Assembly (NCBI GenBank): GCA_900554645.1
Contig: USIE01000024.1
Location: 1-12,678, forward strand
Source: an uncultured Collinsella sp.
GTDB lineage: Bacteria; Actinomycetota; Coriobacteriia; Coriobacteriales; Coriobacteriaceae
Direction: 5' to 3'
Length of the DNA: 12,678 bases
A program made the translations under genes and the position numbers. The notes beneath the pieces were generated by a model that saw nothing but the letters and a program-made list of their open reading frames with translations, ran no database searches and had not been told where the DNA came from. Each line of letters starts with the position of its first letter. The first letter of the stretch is position 1. This document shows positions 7,126-12,678 of this stretch, one piece after another.

Positions 7126-7980
7126 ATGTCCGTCCGCATTATTACCGATTCCGCCAGCGATATGTCGCCGGCGGAGCACCCGGCGCTGTCCGTCTTGCCG
7201 CTGTCCGTTACCTTTGGCACCGATGTGTATATGGATGGCGTCGACATCGATCACCAGCGCTTTTACGAGATGCTCGTGGAGCGCGACGAGCTGCCCAAGA
7301 CCGGTCAGGTCAACCCGTACGCCTTTTCGCAGGCGATTGCCGAAGCACGTGAGGCCGGCGACGAGGCGGTGATTATTACCGTGGGTGCCAAACTTTCGGG
7401 GACCAATCAGAGCGCCCGTACCGCACTTGCCGAGGCGCCGGGCGGCGACGTGTATGTGGTTGATAGCAATAACGTTACCCTGGGTGAGCGCGTGCTGGTC
7501 GAGTATGCCCTGCGCCTAGTGGACGAGGGCCAGGGCGCGGCCCAGATCGCGGCGGCTGTCGAGGCCGTCCGTGACCGCGTGGTGGTTATTGGTCTGCTCG
7601 AGACGCTGGAGTACCTGGTGCGCGGCGGTCGCCTGTCTGCTGCTGCCGGTGCCGTGGGTACGCTGCTCAACGTAAAGCCTGTTGTGGCTGCCGAGGACGG
7701 TCTGATCGTGCAGCTGGGCAAGGCGCGCGGTTCCAAGAACGGACGTAACCTGCTCAACCAGAAGGTCGAAAAGGCAGGCGGCATCGACTTTTCCATGCCG
7801 CTGGCGCTCGGCTATACGGGCCTTTCGGATGCGGTGCTCAAGAAGTATATCGAGGACAGCGCGGCACTGTGGGCTGGCCACACCGAGGGCGAACTGCCCG
7901 TTCACACCATCGGTGCCACCATCGGCACCCATGTAGGCCCCGGCGCCGTAGCCGTGGCCTTCTTCCAGCCCGTTAACTAG
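7126..7980 (+). CDS. DegV-family (FakB-type) fatty-acid-binding protein
   Basis: A 284-residue cytosolic protein of the DegV fold. In known cases (FakB) it holds a fatty acid while the kinase FakA phosphorylates it for entry into phospholipid synthesis. Family marks: ITDSASD (6-12), KTGQVNP (58-64, the TSQPS-like substrate loop), SGTNQSA (91-97), LEYLVRGGR (161-169) and IGATIGTHVGPGA (262-274). Length matches the usual 280-290. The ATG at 7126 has AAGAAAGGA at good spacing; the in-frame extension upstream to 7021 lacks a ribosome site. No fakA-like gene is in the window, though bacteria often keep several FakB genes apart from fakA. It follows the MarR gene and ends at a hairpin repeat. Confidence 0.92.
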   Translation: MSVRIITDSASDMSPAEHPALSVLPLSVTFGTDVYMDGVDIDHQRFYEMLVERDELPKTGQVNPYAFSQAIAEAREAGDEAVIITVGAKLSGTNQSARTALAEAPGGDVYVVDSNNVTLGERVLVEYALRLVDEGQGAAQIAAAVEAVRDRVVVIGLLETLEYLVRGGRLSAAAGAVGTLLNVKPVVAAEDGLIVQLGKARGSKNGRNLLNQKVEKAGGIDFSMPLALGYTGLSDAVLKKYIEDSAALWAGHTEGELPVHTIGATIGTHVGPGAVAVAFFQPVN

Positions 7981-7990
7981 CCCACCTGCC

Positions 7991-8030
7991 AAAACCACCA
8001 CAAAGGGGACAGGCGCCTTTGTGGTGGTTT
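7991..8030 (+). terminator. Hairpin repeat copy 3, probable degV terminator
   Basis: Arms 7992-8006 and 8016-8030 pair perfectly over 15 bp. The loop GGACAGGCG is oriented as in copy 1, with one base changed. It begins 10 nt after the degV stop and ends 29 nt before the next start. The tail is only TTT then A, so termination may be weaker than at the other copies and some read-through into the MGMT-like gene is possible. Confidence 0.65.
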
Positions 8031-8059
8031 ATGCTATTCCGGGTGGAAAGGAGCGAGCA

Positions 8060-8380
8060 ATGGCGTCTGAGGGCTTTTTTGAGCGGGTGTACGAGGTGGT
8101 CGAGCAGATTCCCGAGGGGATGGTCGCCACGTATGGTCAGGTGGCGCTGCTTGCTGGACGTCCACGAAGTGCGCGGTACGTGGGGTATGCCCTGCATGGC
8201 AATCCGCGTCCCGGCGAGATTCCCTGTCACCGCGTGGTGTTTGCCGATGGCCGCATATGCGATGGTTTTGCTTTTGGCGGTCCCGATGCTCAACGTGAGC
8301 TTTTGCTAGGGGAGGGTGTGGCGTTTAAGGACGACATGCACGTCGACTTGGCCGCCTGTCGCTGGCCTGCAGGGCTCTAG
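8060..8380 (+). CDS. Small MGMT-family (alkyltransferase-like) DNA repair protein
   Basis: A 106-residue protein equal to the C-terminal, DNA-binding half of O6-alkylguanine-DNA alkyltransferases. Family marks: the helix-turn-helix region VATYGQVALLAG (22-33), the arginine-finger segment SARYVGYAL (37-45) and the active-site motif IPCHRVV (54-60) with Cys56. Alkyltransferase-like proteins of this size usually have Trp in place of that Cys and only flag lesions; here the Cys is present, so direct alkyl transfer is possible. The N-terminal Ada/Ogt domain is absent. The ATG at 8060 follows AAAGGAG; a GTG at 8021 would lie inside the hairpin repeat. The gene is enclosed by two repeat copies in opposite orientation. 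Confidence 0.85.
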   Translation: MASEGFFERVYEVVEQIPEGMVATYGQVALLAGRPRSARYVGYALHGNPRPGEIPCHRVVFADGRICDGFAFGGPDAQRELLLGEGVAFKDDMHVDLAACRWPAGL

Positions 8381-8397
8381 CGGCTCTGCCGTGGCTT

Positions 8398-8437
8398 AAA
8401 CCACCACAAAGGTGCCTATCCCCTTTGTGGTGGTTTT
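8398..8437 (+). terminator. Hairpin repeat copy 4, probable terminator of the MGMT-like gene
   Basis: Arms 8398-8412 and 8422-8436 pair perfectly over 15 bp and end in TTTT. The loop TGCCTATCC is the reverse complement of the copy 1 loop with one change, so it is oriented as in copy 2. It starts 18 nt after the stop codon. Confidence 0.75.
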
Positions 8438-8534
8438 GGCAGGTTTACCGAGGTTAACTTATGGAGAAGGTATGGCGGCGCGGTTTGTCGCAGCAAAGTA
8501 AACCATGGTGAACTATATTGTTTTCAGCAACGGA

Positions 8535-8605
8535 GCAGGCAATAGGCGATGAAAAAGCCTGCCCTGTTGAGTTTGATTCGCATTCCTCCCCTCTGTGCGA
8601 TTCAA
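8535..8605. repeat. Two inverted repeats in the gap between the MGMT-like gene and trpS
   Basis: GCAGGC (8535-8540) pairs perfectly with GCCTGC (8557-8562). TTGATTCGCA (8573-8582) pairs with TGCGATTCAA (8596-8605) at 9 of 10 positions. No coding region is credible here; a 60-codon minus-strand frame has no ribosome site or family look. With the two hairpins that follow, these make the 8438-8711 gap unusually rich in secondary structure. Confidence 0.45.
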
Positions 8606-8617
8606 CGGTGTACTTCG

Positions 8618-8659
8618 GGAACAGGCCCGCTGGCAACTATCTGCCAGCGGGCCTGTTCC
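8618..8659 (-). terminator. Perfect 18-bp hairpin, probable trpS terminator
   Basis: Arms 8618-8635 and 8642-8659 are perfect inverted copies (GGAACAGG...CCTGTTCC) around a 6-nt loop. The hairpin lies 53 nt beyond the trpS stop on the minus strand. No T-run follows on either strand, so it would be a U-less (I-shaped) terminator of the sort reported in actinobacteria, or a structural RNA element. Orientation is assigned by neighbour only. Confidence 0.5.
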
Positions 8660-8664
8660 TGTTT

Positions 8665-8686
8665 CGGTGAGGATTCAGCCTCACCG
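8665..8686 (-). repeat. Perfect 8-bp inverted repeat just after trpS
   Basis: CGGTGAGG (8665-8672) and CCTCACCG (8679-8686) with a 6-nt loop, 25 nt past the trpS stop and 5 bp from the 18-bp hairpin. It may form the first half of a tandem terminator. Confidence 0.4.
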
Positions 8687-8711
8687 TCTATGTTGTGCGA
8701 AGGCGCTTTGC

Positions 8712-9761
8712 CTAGTACACCATGCCCATGGCGTCCTGAACCTCGGCAAGGGTCTGCTCGGCGATCTCATTGGCGCGACGGTTGCCCTCGTGCAGCACGT
8801 CCTTCACGTAATCCAGATCGTTCTCATAGCGCTGGCGACGCTCGCGGATCGGCGCGAAGTACTCGTTGACGGCCTCGGTCACGTACTTCTTGAGCTGGCC
8901 GGAGCCACCCATGCCAATCTCCTCGGCAATCTCGACTTCGGAACGGCCGGTGCAGATGGCGGCCGTCGAAAGTAGACCGGACACGCCGGGGCGGTTCTCG
9001 GGATCGAACGTGATCATGCGCTCGGAGTCGGTCTGGCTCTTCTTGATGCGCTTGGCCGTCTCCTCGGCGGTCATCGAGATGTTGATGGCGTTACCGTAGC
9101 TCTTGCTCATCTTGCGACCGTCCAGGCCCGGCAGCAGCGGGGTCTCGGACAGCAGTGCGTCGACCTCGGGGAACACCTTGCCGTAGCGGTTGTTAAAGCG
9201 GCGGGCGATGGTGCGGGTGAGCTCGATGTGCGGCAGCTGGTCGCGACCGACGGGCACCACATTGCCCTTGCAGAACAGGATATCGCAGGCCTGGTGCACC
9301 GGGTAGGTGAGCAGAAGGCCGGTGAGCTCGTGGCCCGAGGCCTCCATCTCGGCCTTGACCGTGGGGTTGCGCGCCAGCTCGGCCTCGGAGACCAGCGACA
9401 GGAACGGCAGCATGAGCTGGTTTGCGGCGGGTACGGCGGAGTGCGCGTAGATCATGGTCTTGTCGGGGTCGATGCCGCAGGCAAGGTAGTCCATGACCAT
9501 GTTGTACACGTTGTCCTGGATGTGCTCGGTCGTGTCGCGGTCAGTGATGACCTGGTAGTCGGCGATGAGCACGTTGGTCTTGGCGCCCATGTTCTGCAGC
9601 TCAACACGGCCCTTAAGGGTGCCGAAGTAGTGACCCAGATGCAGACGGCCGGTGGGGCGGTCGCCGGTGAGCATGGTGAACTTCTCGGGCGTTTTGGCCA
9701 GGCCCTCGCGAATGGCGTTGCTCTTTTGCAGCGCGACTTCGTAGCTGTTCTCGTTTGGCAT
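8712..9761 (-). CDS. trpS: Tryptophanyl-tRNA synthetase
   Basis: A 349-residue class Ic aminoacyl-tRNA synthetase charging tRNA-Trp in the cytosol (EC 6.1.1.2). Class I signatures are intact: the HIGH equivalent HLGH at 41-44 within GDRPTGRLHLGHYFG, and KMSKS at 217-221 within GLDGRKMSKSYGN. Between them lie the catalytic-fold segments LIADYQVITD and GRDQLPHIELTR. Length is normal for bacterial TrpRS. I chose the ATG at 9761 because AGGAGC sits 5 nt upstream; an in-frame ATG 30 nt earlier lacks a ribosome site. It lies 161 bp downstream of the WecA/TagO-type gene on the same strand. I see no T-box leader. Confidence 0.97.
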   Translation of the reverse strand: MPNENSYEVALQKSNAIREGLAKTPEKFTMLTGDRPTGRLHLGHYFGTLKGRVELQNMGAKTNVLIADYQVITDRDTTEHIQDNVYNMVMDYLACGIDPDKTMIYAHSAVPAANQLMLPFLSLVSEAELARNPTVKAEMEASGHELTGLLLTYPVHQACDILFCKGNVVPVGRDQLPHIELTRTIARRFNNRYGKVFPEVDALLSETPLLPGLDGRKMSKSYGNAINISMTAEETAKRIKKSQTDSERMITFDPENRPGVSGLLSTAAICTGRSEVEIAEEIGMGGSGQLKKYVTEAVNEYFAPIRERRQRYENDLDYVKDVLHEGNRRANEIAEQTLAEVQDAMGMVY

Positions 9762-9922
9762 GATTGCTCCTAACGTATGTTCATGGGTCAAGATGATAAC
9801 GCGTTTATTGGAGGGTCGGGGCGTAAGTACGCGAGGGGCGGGAGAGCGGCGGCATGTGCGATGGGCGCGGCGTGGCTGCGCGTTTGGCCGGCGGCGCCTG
9901 GGCGCAGCCTCGGCAGCTTACC

Positions 9923-11122
9923 CTAGCGCCTGTGGTGGCGCTCCTCCCTGCGTTCTTCTGCCGCCTGCTCCTCCTGCTTAAAGGCGGGATCGTCGGGGGT
10001 GACGAGCTCGTCCTCGTGCGTGCGCTTGTTGTAATGGTGGCGCAGCACGGGCTCAAACAGGTGCAGGTGCTTGGCAAAGGCCGCCGAGCCAATGGCGAGT
10101 ACGGTAAAGATGAGCACGCGCATGGGCACCTCGACCTGGTTAATCGCGGCGGCGCCGGCCGAAAGCATGATGCACCAGGCGTAGATGAGGAGCACTGCCT
10201 GCTTTTGGTTGTAGCCCTCTTGGATCAGGCGGTGGTGGATGTGGCCCTTGTCGGCCTGCCCGATGCTAATGTGGGCGCGCTTGCGGCGCACGATGGCGCT
10301 AAACGTGTCGATGATGGGCACGCCGGCAACGATGAGCGGGATGATAAGCGAGGTGAGCGCGGCGGTGCGGCTCACGTTGAGCAGCGAGATGGAGCCCAGT
10401 GCAAAGCCCAGAAGCAGCGACCCCGAGTCGCCCAAGAAGATGCTTGCGGGGTTGAAGTTGTAGCGCAAAAAGGCCAGACAGGCGCCAAAGAGCGCAATGG
10501 AGAGCGCGGCGGCGTCGATGCGGCCCGAGAGAACGGCCATCGAAAACATGGTGAACGACGCGATGCCGCAGATGCCCGTGGCCAAGCCGTCGAGGCCGTC
10601 GATGAGGTTAATGATGTTGGTGAATGCCACCAGATAGATCACGGTGATGGGGTAGGCGAGCCATCCGAGCATGATCTCGCCGGGGGCAAACGGGTTGACG
10701 ATGACGCCGATGCGCAGGCCGCCCACGCAGGCGATGAGCGCGGCGAGGACCTGACCGGCCAGTTTTTGCTTGGGCTTGAGCTGGATGACGTCGTCGATAG
10801 CGCCGGTCGCAAAGATGACGGTAAAGGAGAGCGCCAGCATGGGATAGCTAATGTGAAGGCGCGGGTGCGGCACCAGGACGGGCGGCCAGCCTAGGTGCCA
10901 GGTGCCTAGGATTTGCACAATGCAGGCAACGACCAGGCCCAAAAACACCGCCGTTCCGCCCAAACGCGGGATGGGCTTGGTGTTGATGCGGCGCTTAGAA
11001 GGATAGTCGACGGCGTCGAGCTTAATTGCCAAGCGCTTGACCAGGGGCACCGTGAGGAAGGTCGTGATAAAGGCCGCCGCTGCCACGCATAGGTACGGTA
11101 TGTAGCTCGGGGATGAAGCCAT
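9923..11122 (-). CDS. WecA/TagO-type undecaprenyl-phosphate HexNAc-1-phosphate transferase
   Basis: A 399-residue polytopic membrane enzyme moving GlcNAc-1-P (or a related sugar phosphate) from UDP-sugar to undecaprenyl phosphate, the first step of cell-wall glycopolymer or O-antigen-like synthesis. Family motifs are complete: DAVDYPSKRRINTKPIPRLGG (36-56), the Mg-binding Asp pair at 110-111, NIINLIDGLDGLATG (169-183), FLGDSGS (229-235) and HIHHRL (294-299). About 11 TM helices; the C-terminus (360-399) is a charged cytoplasmic tail. The start is uncertain: the frame is open to 11242, but the Met at 11122 places TM1 as in TagO/WecA. No clear Shine-Dalgarno precedes it, so a leaderless or weakly initiated mRNA is possible. 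No MurNAc-pentapeptide context, so MraY is unlikely. Confidence 0.88.
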   Translation of the reverse strand: MASSPSYIPYLCVAAAAFITTFLTVPLVKRLAIKLDAVDYPSKRRINTKPIPRLGGTAVFLGLVVACIVQILGTWHLGWPPVLVPHPRLHISYPMLALSFTVIFATGAIDDVIQLKPKQKLAGQVLAALIACVGGLRIGVIVNPFAPGEIMLGWLAYPITVIYLVAFTNIINLIDGLDGLATGICGIASFTMFSMAVLSGRIDAAALSIALFGACLAFLRYNFNPASIFLGDSGSLLLGFALGSISLLNVSRTAALTSLIIPLIVAGVPIIDTFSAIVRRKRAHISIGQADKGHIHHRLIQEGYNQKQAVLLIYAWCIMLSAGAAAINQVEVPMRVLIFTVLAIGSAAFAKHLHLFEPVLRHHYNKRTHEDELVTPDDPAFKQEEQAAEERREERHHRR

Positions 11123-11313
11123 GAATCTAAAAACCGCCAAGCGTCGAAGGAAAAGGTCAAAGGTTGCTAAGCGCAAAGGGCATAGCCGAACCATGATACT
11201 CGACCAAGGGGGGTGCATGGAATTGCACGCAGCGATAATCACGCGCTTACCAGATATTGGGATGTTGTCGATGGATTGTCGGGATACCGGCGGGGATCCA
11301 TATGGGCTGTAAT
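11123..11313. other. Upstream region of the WecA/TagO-type gene
   Basis: No gene is credible here. On the minus strand TTGGTC, 17 bp, TATGCC offers a weak promoter about 70-100 bp before the assumed start, and TTGACC lies closer but without a matching -10. A direct repeat TTGTCG occurs twice at an 11-bp step near 11268-11284. The in-frame extension of the transferase covers most of this stretch but carries no ribosome site or family sequence. Confidence 0.3.
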
Positions 11314-11340
11314 GGTGGTTTTCGGCAAATAAAAACCACC
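11314..11340. repeat. Inverted repeat overlapping the 3' end of the ncRNA
   Basis: GGTGGTTTT (11314-11322) and AAAACCACC (11332-11340) are perfect inverted copies with a 9-nt loop. They are the same outer 9-mers as in the four hairpin repeats but turned inside out. The right copy overlaps the 3' closing-stem strand of the ncRNA and its U-run, so pairing here would compete with that stem. Confidence 0.45.
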
Positions 11341-11498
11341 CCCCACGTTACGAAAATGAACCCACCTAAAACAGGTGGGTGCCCTCATCGACTGTTCCAG
11401 CGTCCTTAACAACGAAGGATACCTGTACTAGGTACGACTGTGTGGGCTCCCTAAATAAACGCGACGGTTCACCCAGTTGCTCCGCGGGGGGCGGAATA
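11329..11498 (-). ncRNA. Structured non-coding RNA, probable 6S RNA
   Basis: An RNA of about 170 nt on the minus strand folds by hand into a rod. The 12-bp closing stem joins 11483-11494 to 11336-11347 (two G-U pairs) and is followed by UUUUUAUUU. Inside, 11466-11473 pairs with 11355-11362 (8 bp, two G-U). Then 11444-11451 pairs with 11377-11384 (7 of 8). Between these helices the 5' strand leaves 14 open nt (11452-11465), while the 3' strand forms a 4-bp hairpin (ACCT 11364-11367, AGGT 11373-11376). The apical part holds two hairpins (11403-11419, 11420-11434). A closing stem, large central bubble with a 3'-strand hairpin and an apical arm is the 6S plan; 6S RNA binds housekeeping RNA polymerase by mimicking an open promoter. 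Family not verified; the raiA-motif RNA is the main alternative. Confidence 0.6.
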
Positions 11499-11503
11499 CC
11501 TAC

Positions 11504-11509
11504 ATCATA
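11504..11509 (-). promoter_or_regulatory. -10 box of the ncRNA promoter
   Basis: TATGAT on the minus strand (5 of 6 to TATAAT) puts the start site near 11497-11499, just before the closing-stem strand of the ncRNA. The -35 (CTGGAA at 11527-11532, 17-bp spacer) is weak. This supports the minus strand as the sense strand of the RNA. Confidence 0.45.
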
Positions 11510-11534
11510 AAGCGGCACTTTATCGATTCCAGTC

Positions 11535-11563
11535 TTGACATTACAAAAATCGTGTCGGACGAT
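11535..11563 (+). promoter_or_regulatory. Candidate promoter for the radical SAM gene
   Basis: A perfect -35 TTGACA (11535-11540) is followed after 17 bp by a weak -10 GACGAT (11558-11563). The start would be near 11570, about 75 nt before the gene. It stands back-to-back with the ncRNA promoter: the two -35 regions are only a few bases apart. Confidence 0.4.
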
Positions 11564-11646
11564 TACGGCGCCTTGGGCTCGAGCCGTCTGTGCGGTTGGT
11601 CCCTTTACGTTTGAGCTGCTGAATCGTTGTTTTGGAGCATGTTTTT

Positions 11647-12585
11647 ATGCCGACGCCGTTGACCGAACTTTTTTCGCCCGCCTGCCATTTGTGTCCGCGC
11701 CGTTGCGGTGCGGTGCGCGACGAGGGTGCGCACGGCGTATGCGGTGCCGATGACACGCTCAAGGTGGCCCGCGCGGCGCTTCATATGTGGGAGGAGCCGC
11801 CTATCTCGGGCGAGGCCGGTTCGGGCACGATCTTCTTTAGCGGCTGCTCGCTCAAATGTATCTATTGCCAGAACCACGAGATCTCGACGGGCAATTTCGG
11901 GCTTGAGATTTCGCCCGAGCGCCTGGTCGAGATTATGCTGGAGCTGCAGGACCAAGGTGCCAATAACATCAATCTGGTGACGGCGACGCATTATGCTCAC
12001 CTGCTGCCGGCCGCGATTGCCGCAGCTCGGGAGCGCGGACTGGTCATTCCAATCGTCTACAACACGAGCGGTTATGAGCGTGCGGGTGCCGTGGCGGCGC
12101 TCGGCGATTTGGTCGACGTGTGGCTTACCGACTTTAAGTATGCCAATGCGGCGCTTGCGCAGTCACTCTCTCATATTAAGGACTACCCGCGCGTGGCTGT
12201 GTCGGGTCTGGCCCAGATGGCGCGCGAAATTGAGCGCCGCGGGGGAGAGCTGGTAGACGGGGACGGGCTCATGAAGCGCGGCATAATCGTGCGTCATCTG
12301 GTGCTGCCGGGGCATGCGGACGATTCGTGCCGCGTGTTGGACCTGGTGTGGCAGACGGTGGGCGACGTGCCGATCTCGGTCATGAACCAGTACACGCCCA
12401 ATGCCCTCATGCGCGAACAAGGCGGCGACCTGGCGCGCGCCGTGACGCGCGAGGAGTACGAGCAGGTGCTCGACCATGCCGACGACCTGGGCTTTACGAC
12501 GATGTTTTGGCAAGAAGGCGGAGCGGTAGACGAGAGCTTCACCCCGGCGTTCGACACCACCGGCGTCCTCACCAGCGCAAAGTAG
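11647..12585 (+). CDS. Radical SAM protein, PflA-like (COG1313/PflX type)
   Basis: A 312-residue cytosolic iron-sulfur protein that should bind a [4Fe-4S] cluster and S-adenosylmethionine to start radical chemistry. The cluster motif is CSLKCIYC (Cys67, Cys71, Cys74) within GTIFFSGCSLKCIYCQNHEIS. Ahead of it lies a conserved four-Cys region (Cys13, 16, 20, 32: CHLCPRRC...GVCG), usual in this subfamily and perhaps a second metal site. Later motifs fit the partial TIM barrel: VTATHYAHLLPA, VYNTSGYE, VWLTDFKY and ISVMNQYTP. These proteins resemble pyruvate formate-lyase activase, but their own substrate is not known. I chose the ATG at 11647, 9 nt after GGAG; a TTG five codons earlier overlaps that site. 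No glycyl-radical enzyme gene is adjacent in the window. Confidence 0.88.
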   Translation: MPTPLTELFSPACHLCPRRCGAVRDEGAHGVCGADDTLKVARAALHMWEEPPISGEAGSGTIFFSGCSLKCIYCQNHEISTGNFGLEISPERLVEIMLELQDQGANNINLVTATHYAHLLPAAIAAARERGLVIPIVYNTSGYERAGAVAALGDLVDVWLTDFKYANAALAQSLSHIKDYPRVAVSGLAQMAREIERRGGELVDGDGLMKRGIIVRHLVLPGHADDSCRVLDLVWQTVGDVPISVMNQYTPNALMREQGGDLARAVTREEYEQVLDHADDLGFTTMFWQEGGAVDESFTPAFDTTGVLTSAK

Positions 12586-12643
12586 TGCGCTCGCCGATGA
12601 TTTTTCTGGGACGGGGATTAAAAAAGGCTCTGTTAGACCAGGA

Positions 12644-12670
12644 TTGACATGCCGACCTGCCGGCTAACTC
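12644..12670 (+). promoter_or_regulatory. Possible promoter near the right edge
   Basis: A perfect TTGACA (12644-12649) is followed after 15 bp by TAACTC (12665-12670). The spacing is short and the -10 weak. It would drive a gene beyond the window, which I cannot see. Confidence 0.25.
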
Positions 12671-12678
12671 GCCGTCTC

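Noticed and set aside
5452..8437. The four evenly styled repeats as a CRISPR array
   Set aside because: Copies are hundreds to over 1500 bp apart with genes between, alternate in orientation and form terminators. There are no uniform spacers and no cas genes.
8454..8636. A 60-codon minus-strand open frame in the gap before trpS
   Set aside because: It runs through several inverted repeats, has no Shine-Dalgarno and no family resemblance.
9762..9922. Possible T-box leader before trpS
   Set aside because: The 161-bp gap has no T-box antiterminator motif and no terminator with a U-run. It is too short for a full T-box leader with promoter.
9854..10894. A 346-codon plus-strand open frame opposite the WecA/TagO-type gene
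   Set aside because: The minus-strand gene carries all family motifs. The plus frame is His/Asp/Gly-rich with no recognisable domain.
12597..12647. A 16-codon open frame after the radical SAM gene
   Set aside because: Very short, no ribosome site, and nothing to support translation.

Overview
The window is about 12.7 kb of GC-rich bacterial chromosome (roughly 60% G+C by eye). Gene content, short intergenic regions and dispersed GC-rich hairpin repeats fit an anaerobic actinobacterium of the Coriobacteriia, most likely Collinsella or a close relative. That assignment is inference from protein style and repeats; there is no marker gene. I see no integrase, transposase, CRISPR array, phage gene, tRNA or rRNA. 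The window reads as ordinary core genome, with its most interesting content in non-coding structure.

Left part (1-5450): a 12-TM-type polysaccharide/MATE-like flippase on the minus strand (TTG start) diverges from an L-lactate permease gene. The permease stop codon runs directly into a large compound inverted repeat. ATP-dependent PEP carboxykinase (pckA) follows, with a perfect 16-bp palindrome of LacI-family style in its upstream region. Lactate uptake next to PEP carboxykinase suggests a central-carbon neighbourhood linking lactate/pyruvate and C4 acids to PEP.

Middle part (5450-8440): four plus-strand genes follow. They encode a B3/B4 tRNA-editing-like domain protein, a MarR-family regulator, a DegV/FakB-type fatty-acid-binding protein and a small stand-alone MGMT-fold protein that keeps the PCHRV cysteine. 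Four copies of one approximately 40-nt hairpin repeat lie after pckA, the B3/B4 gene, degV and the MGMT-like gene. Its 9-nt loop strictly alternates in orientation (+,-,+,-). The copies probably act as transcription terminators.

Right part (8440-12678): a 270-bp gap dense in inverted repeats separates the MGMT-like gene from the convergent trpS (tryptophanyl-tRNA synthetase). Upstream of trpS, on the same strand, lies a WecA/TagO-type polyprenyl-phosphate HexNAc-1-phosphate transferase. The 524-bp gap before the last gene holds a well-folded non-coding RNA on the minus strand (about 11329-11498). Its closing stem, central bubble with a hairpin in the 3' strand, and apical arm resemble 6S RNA. 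Its promoter is back-to-back with that of a plus-strand radical SAM protein of the PflA-like COG1313 type, whose function is unknown.
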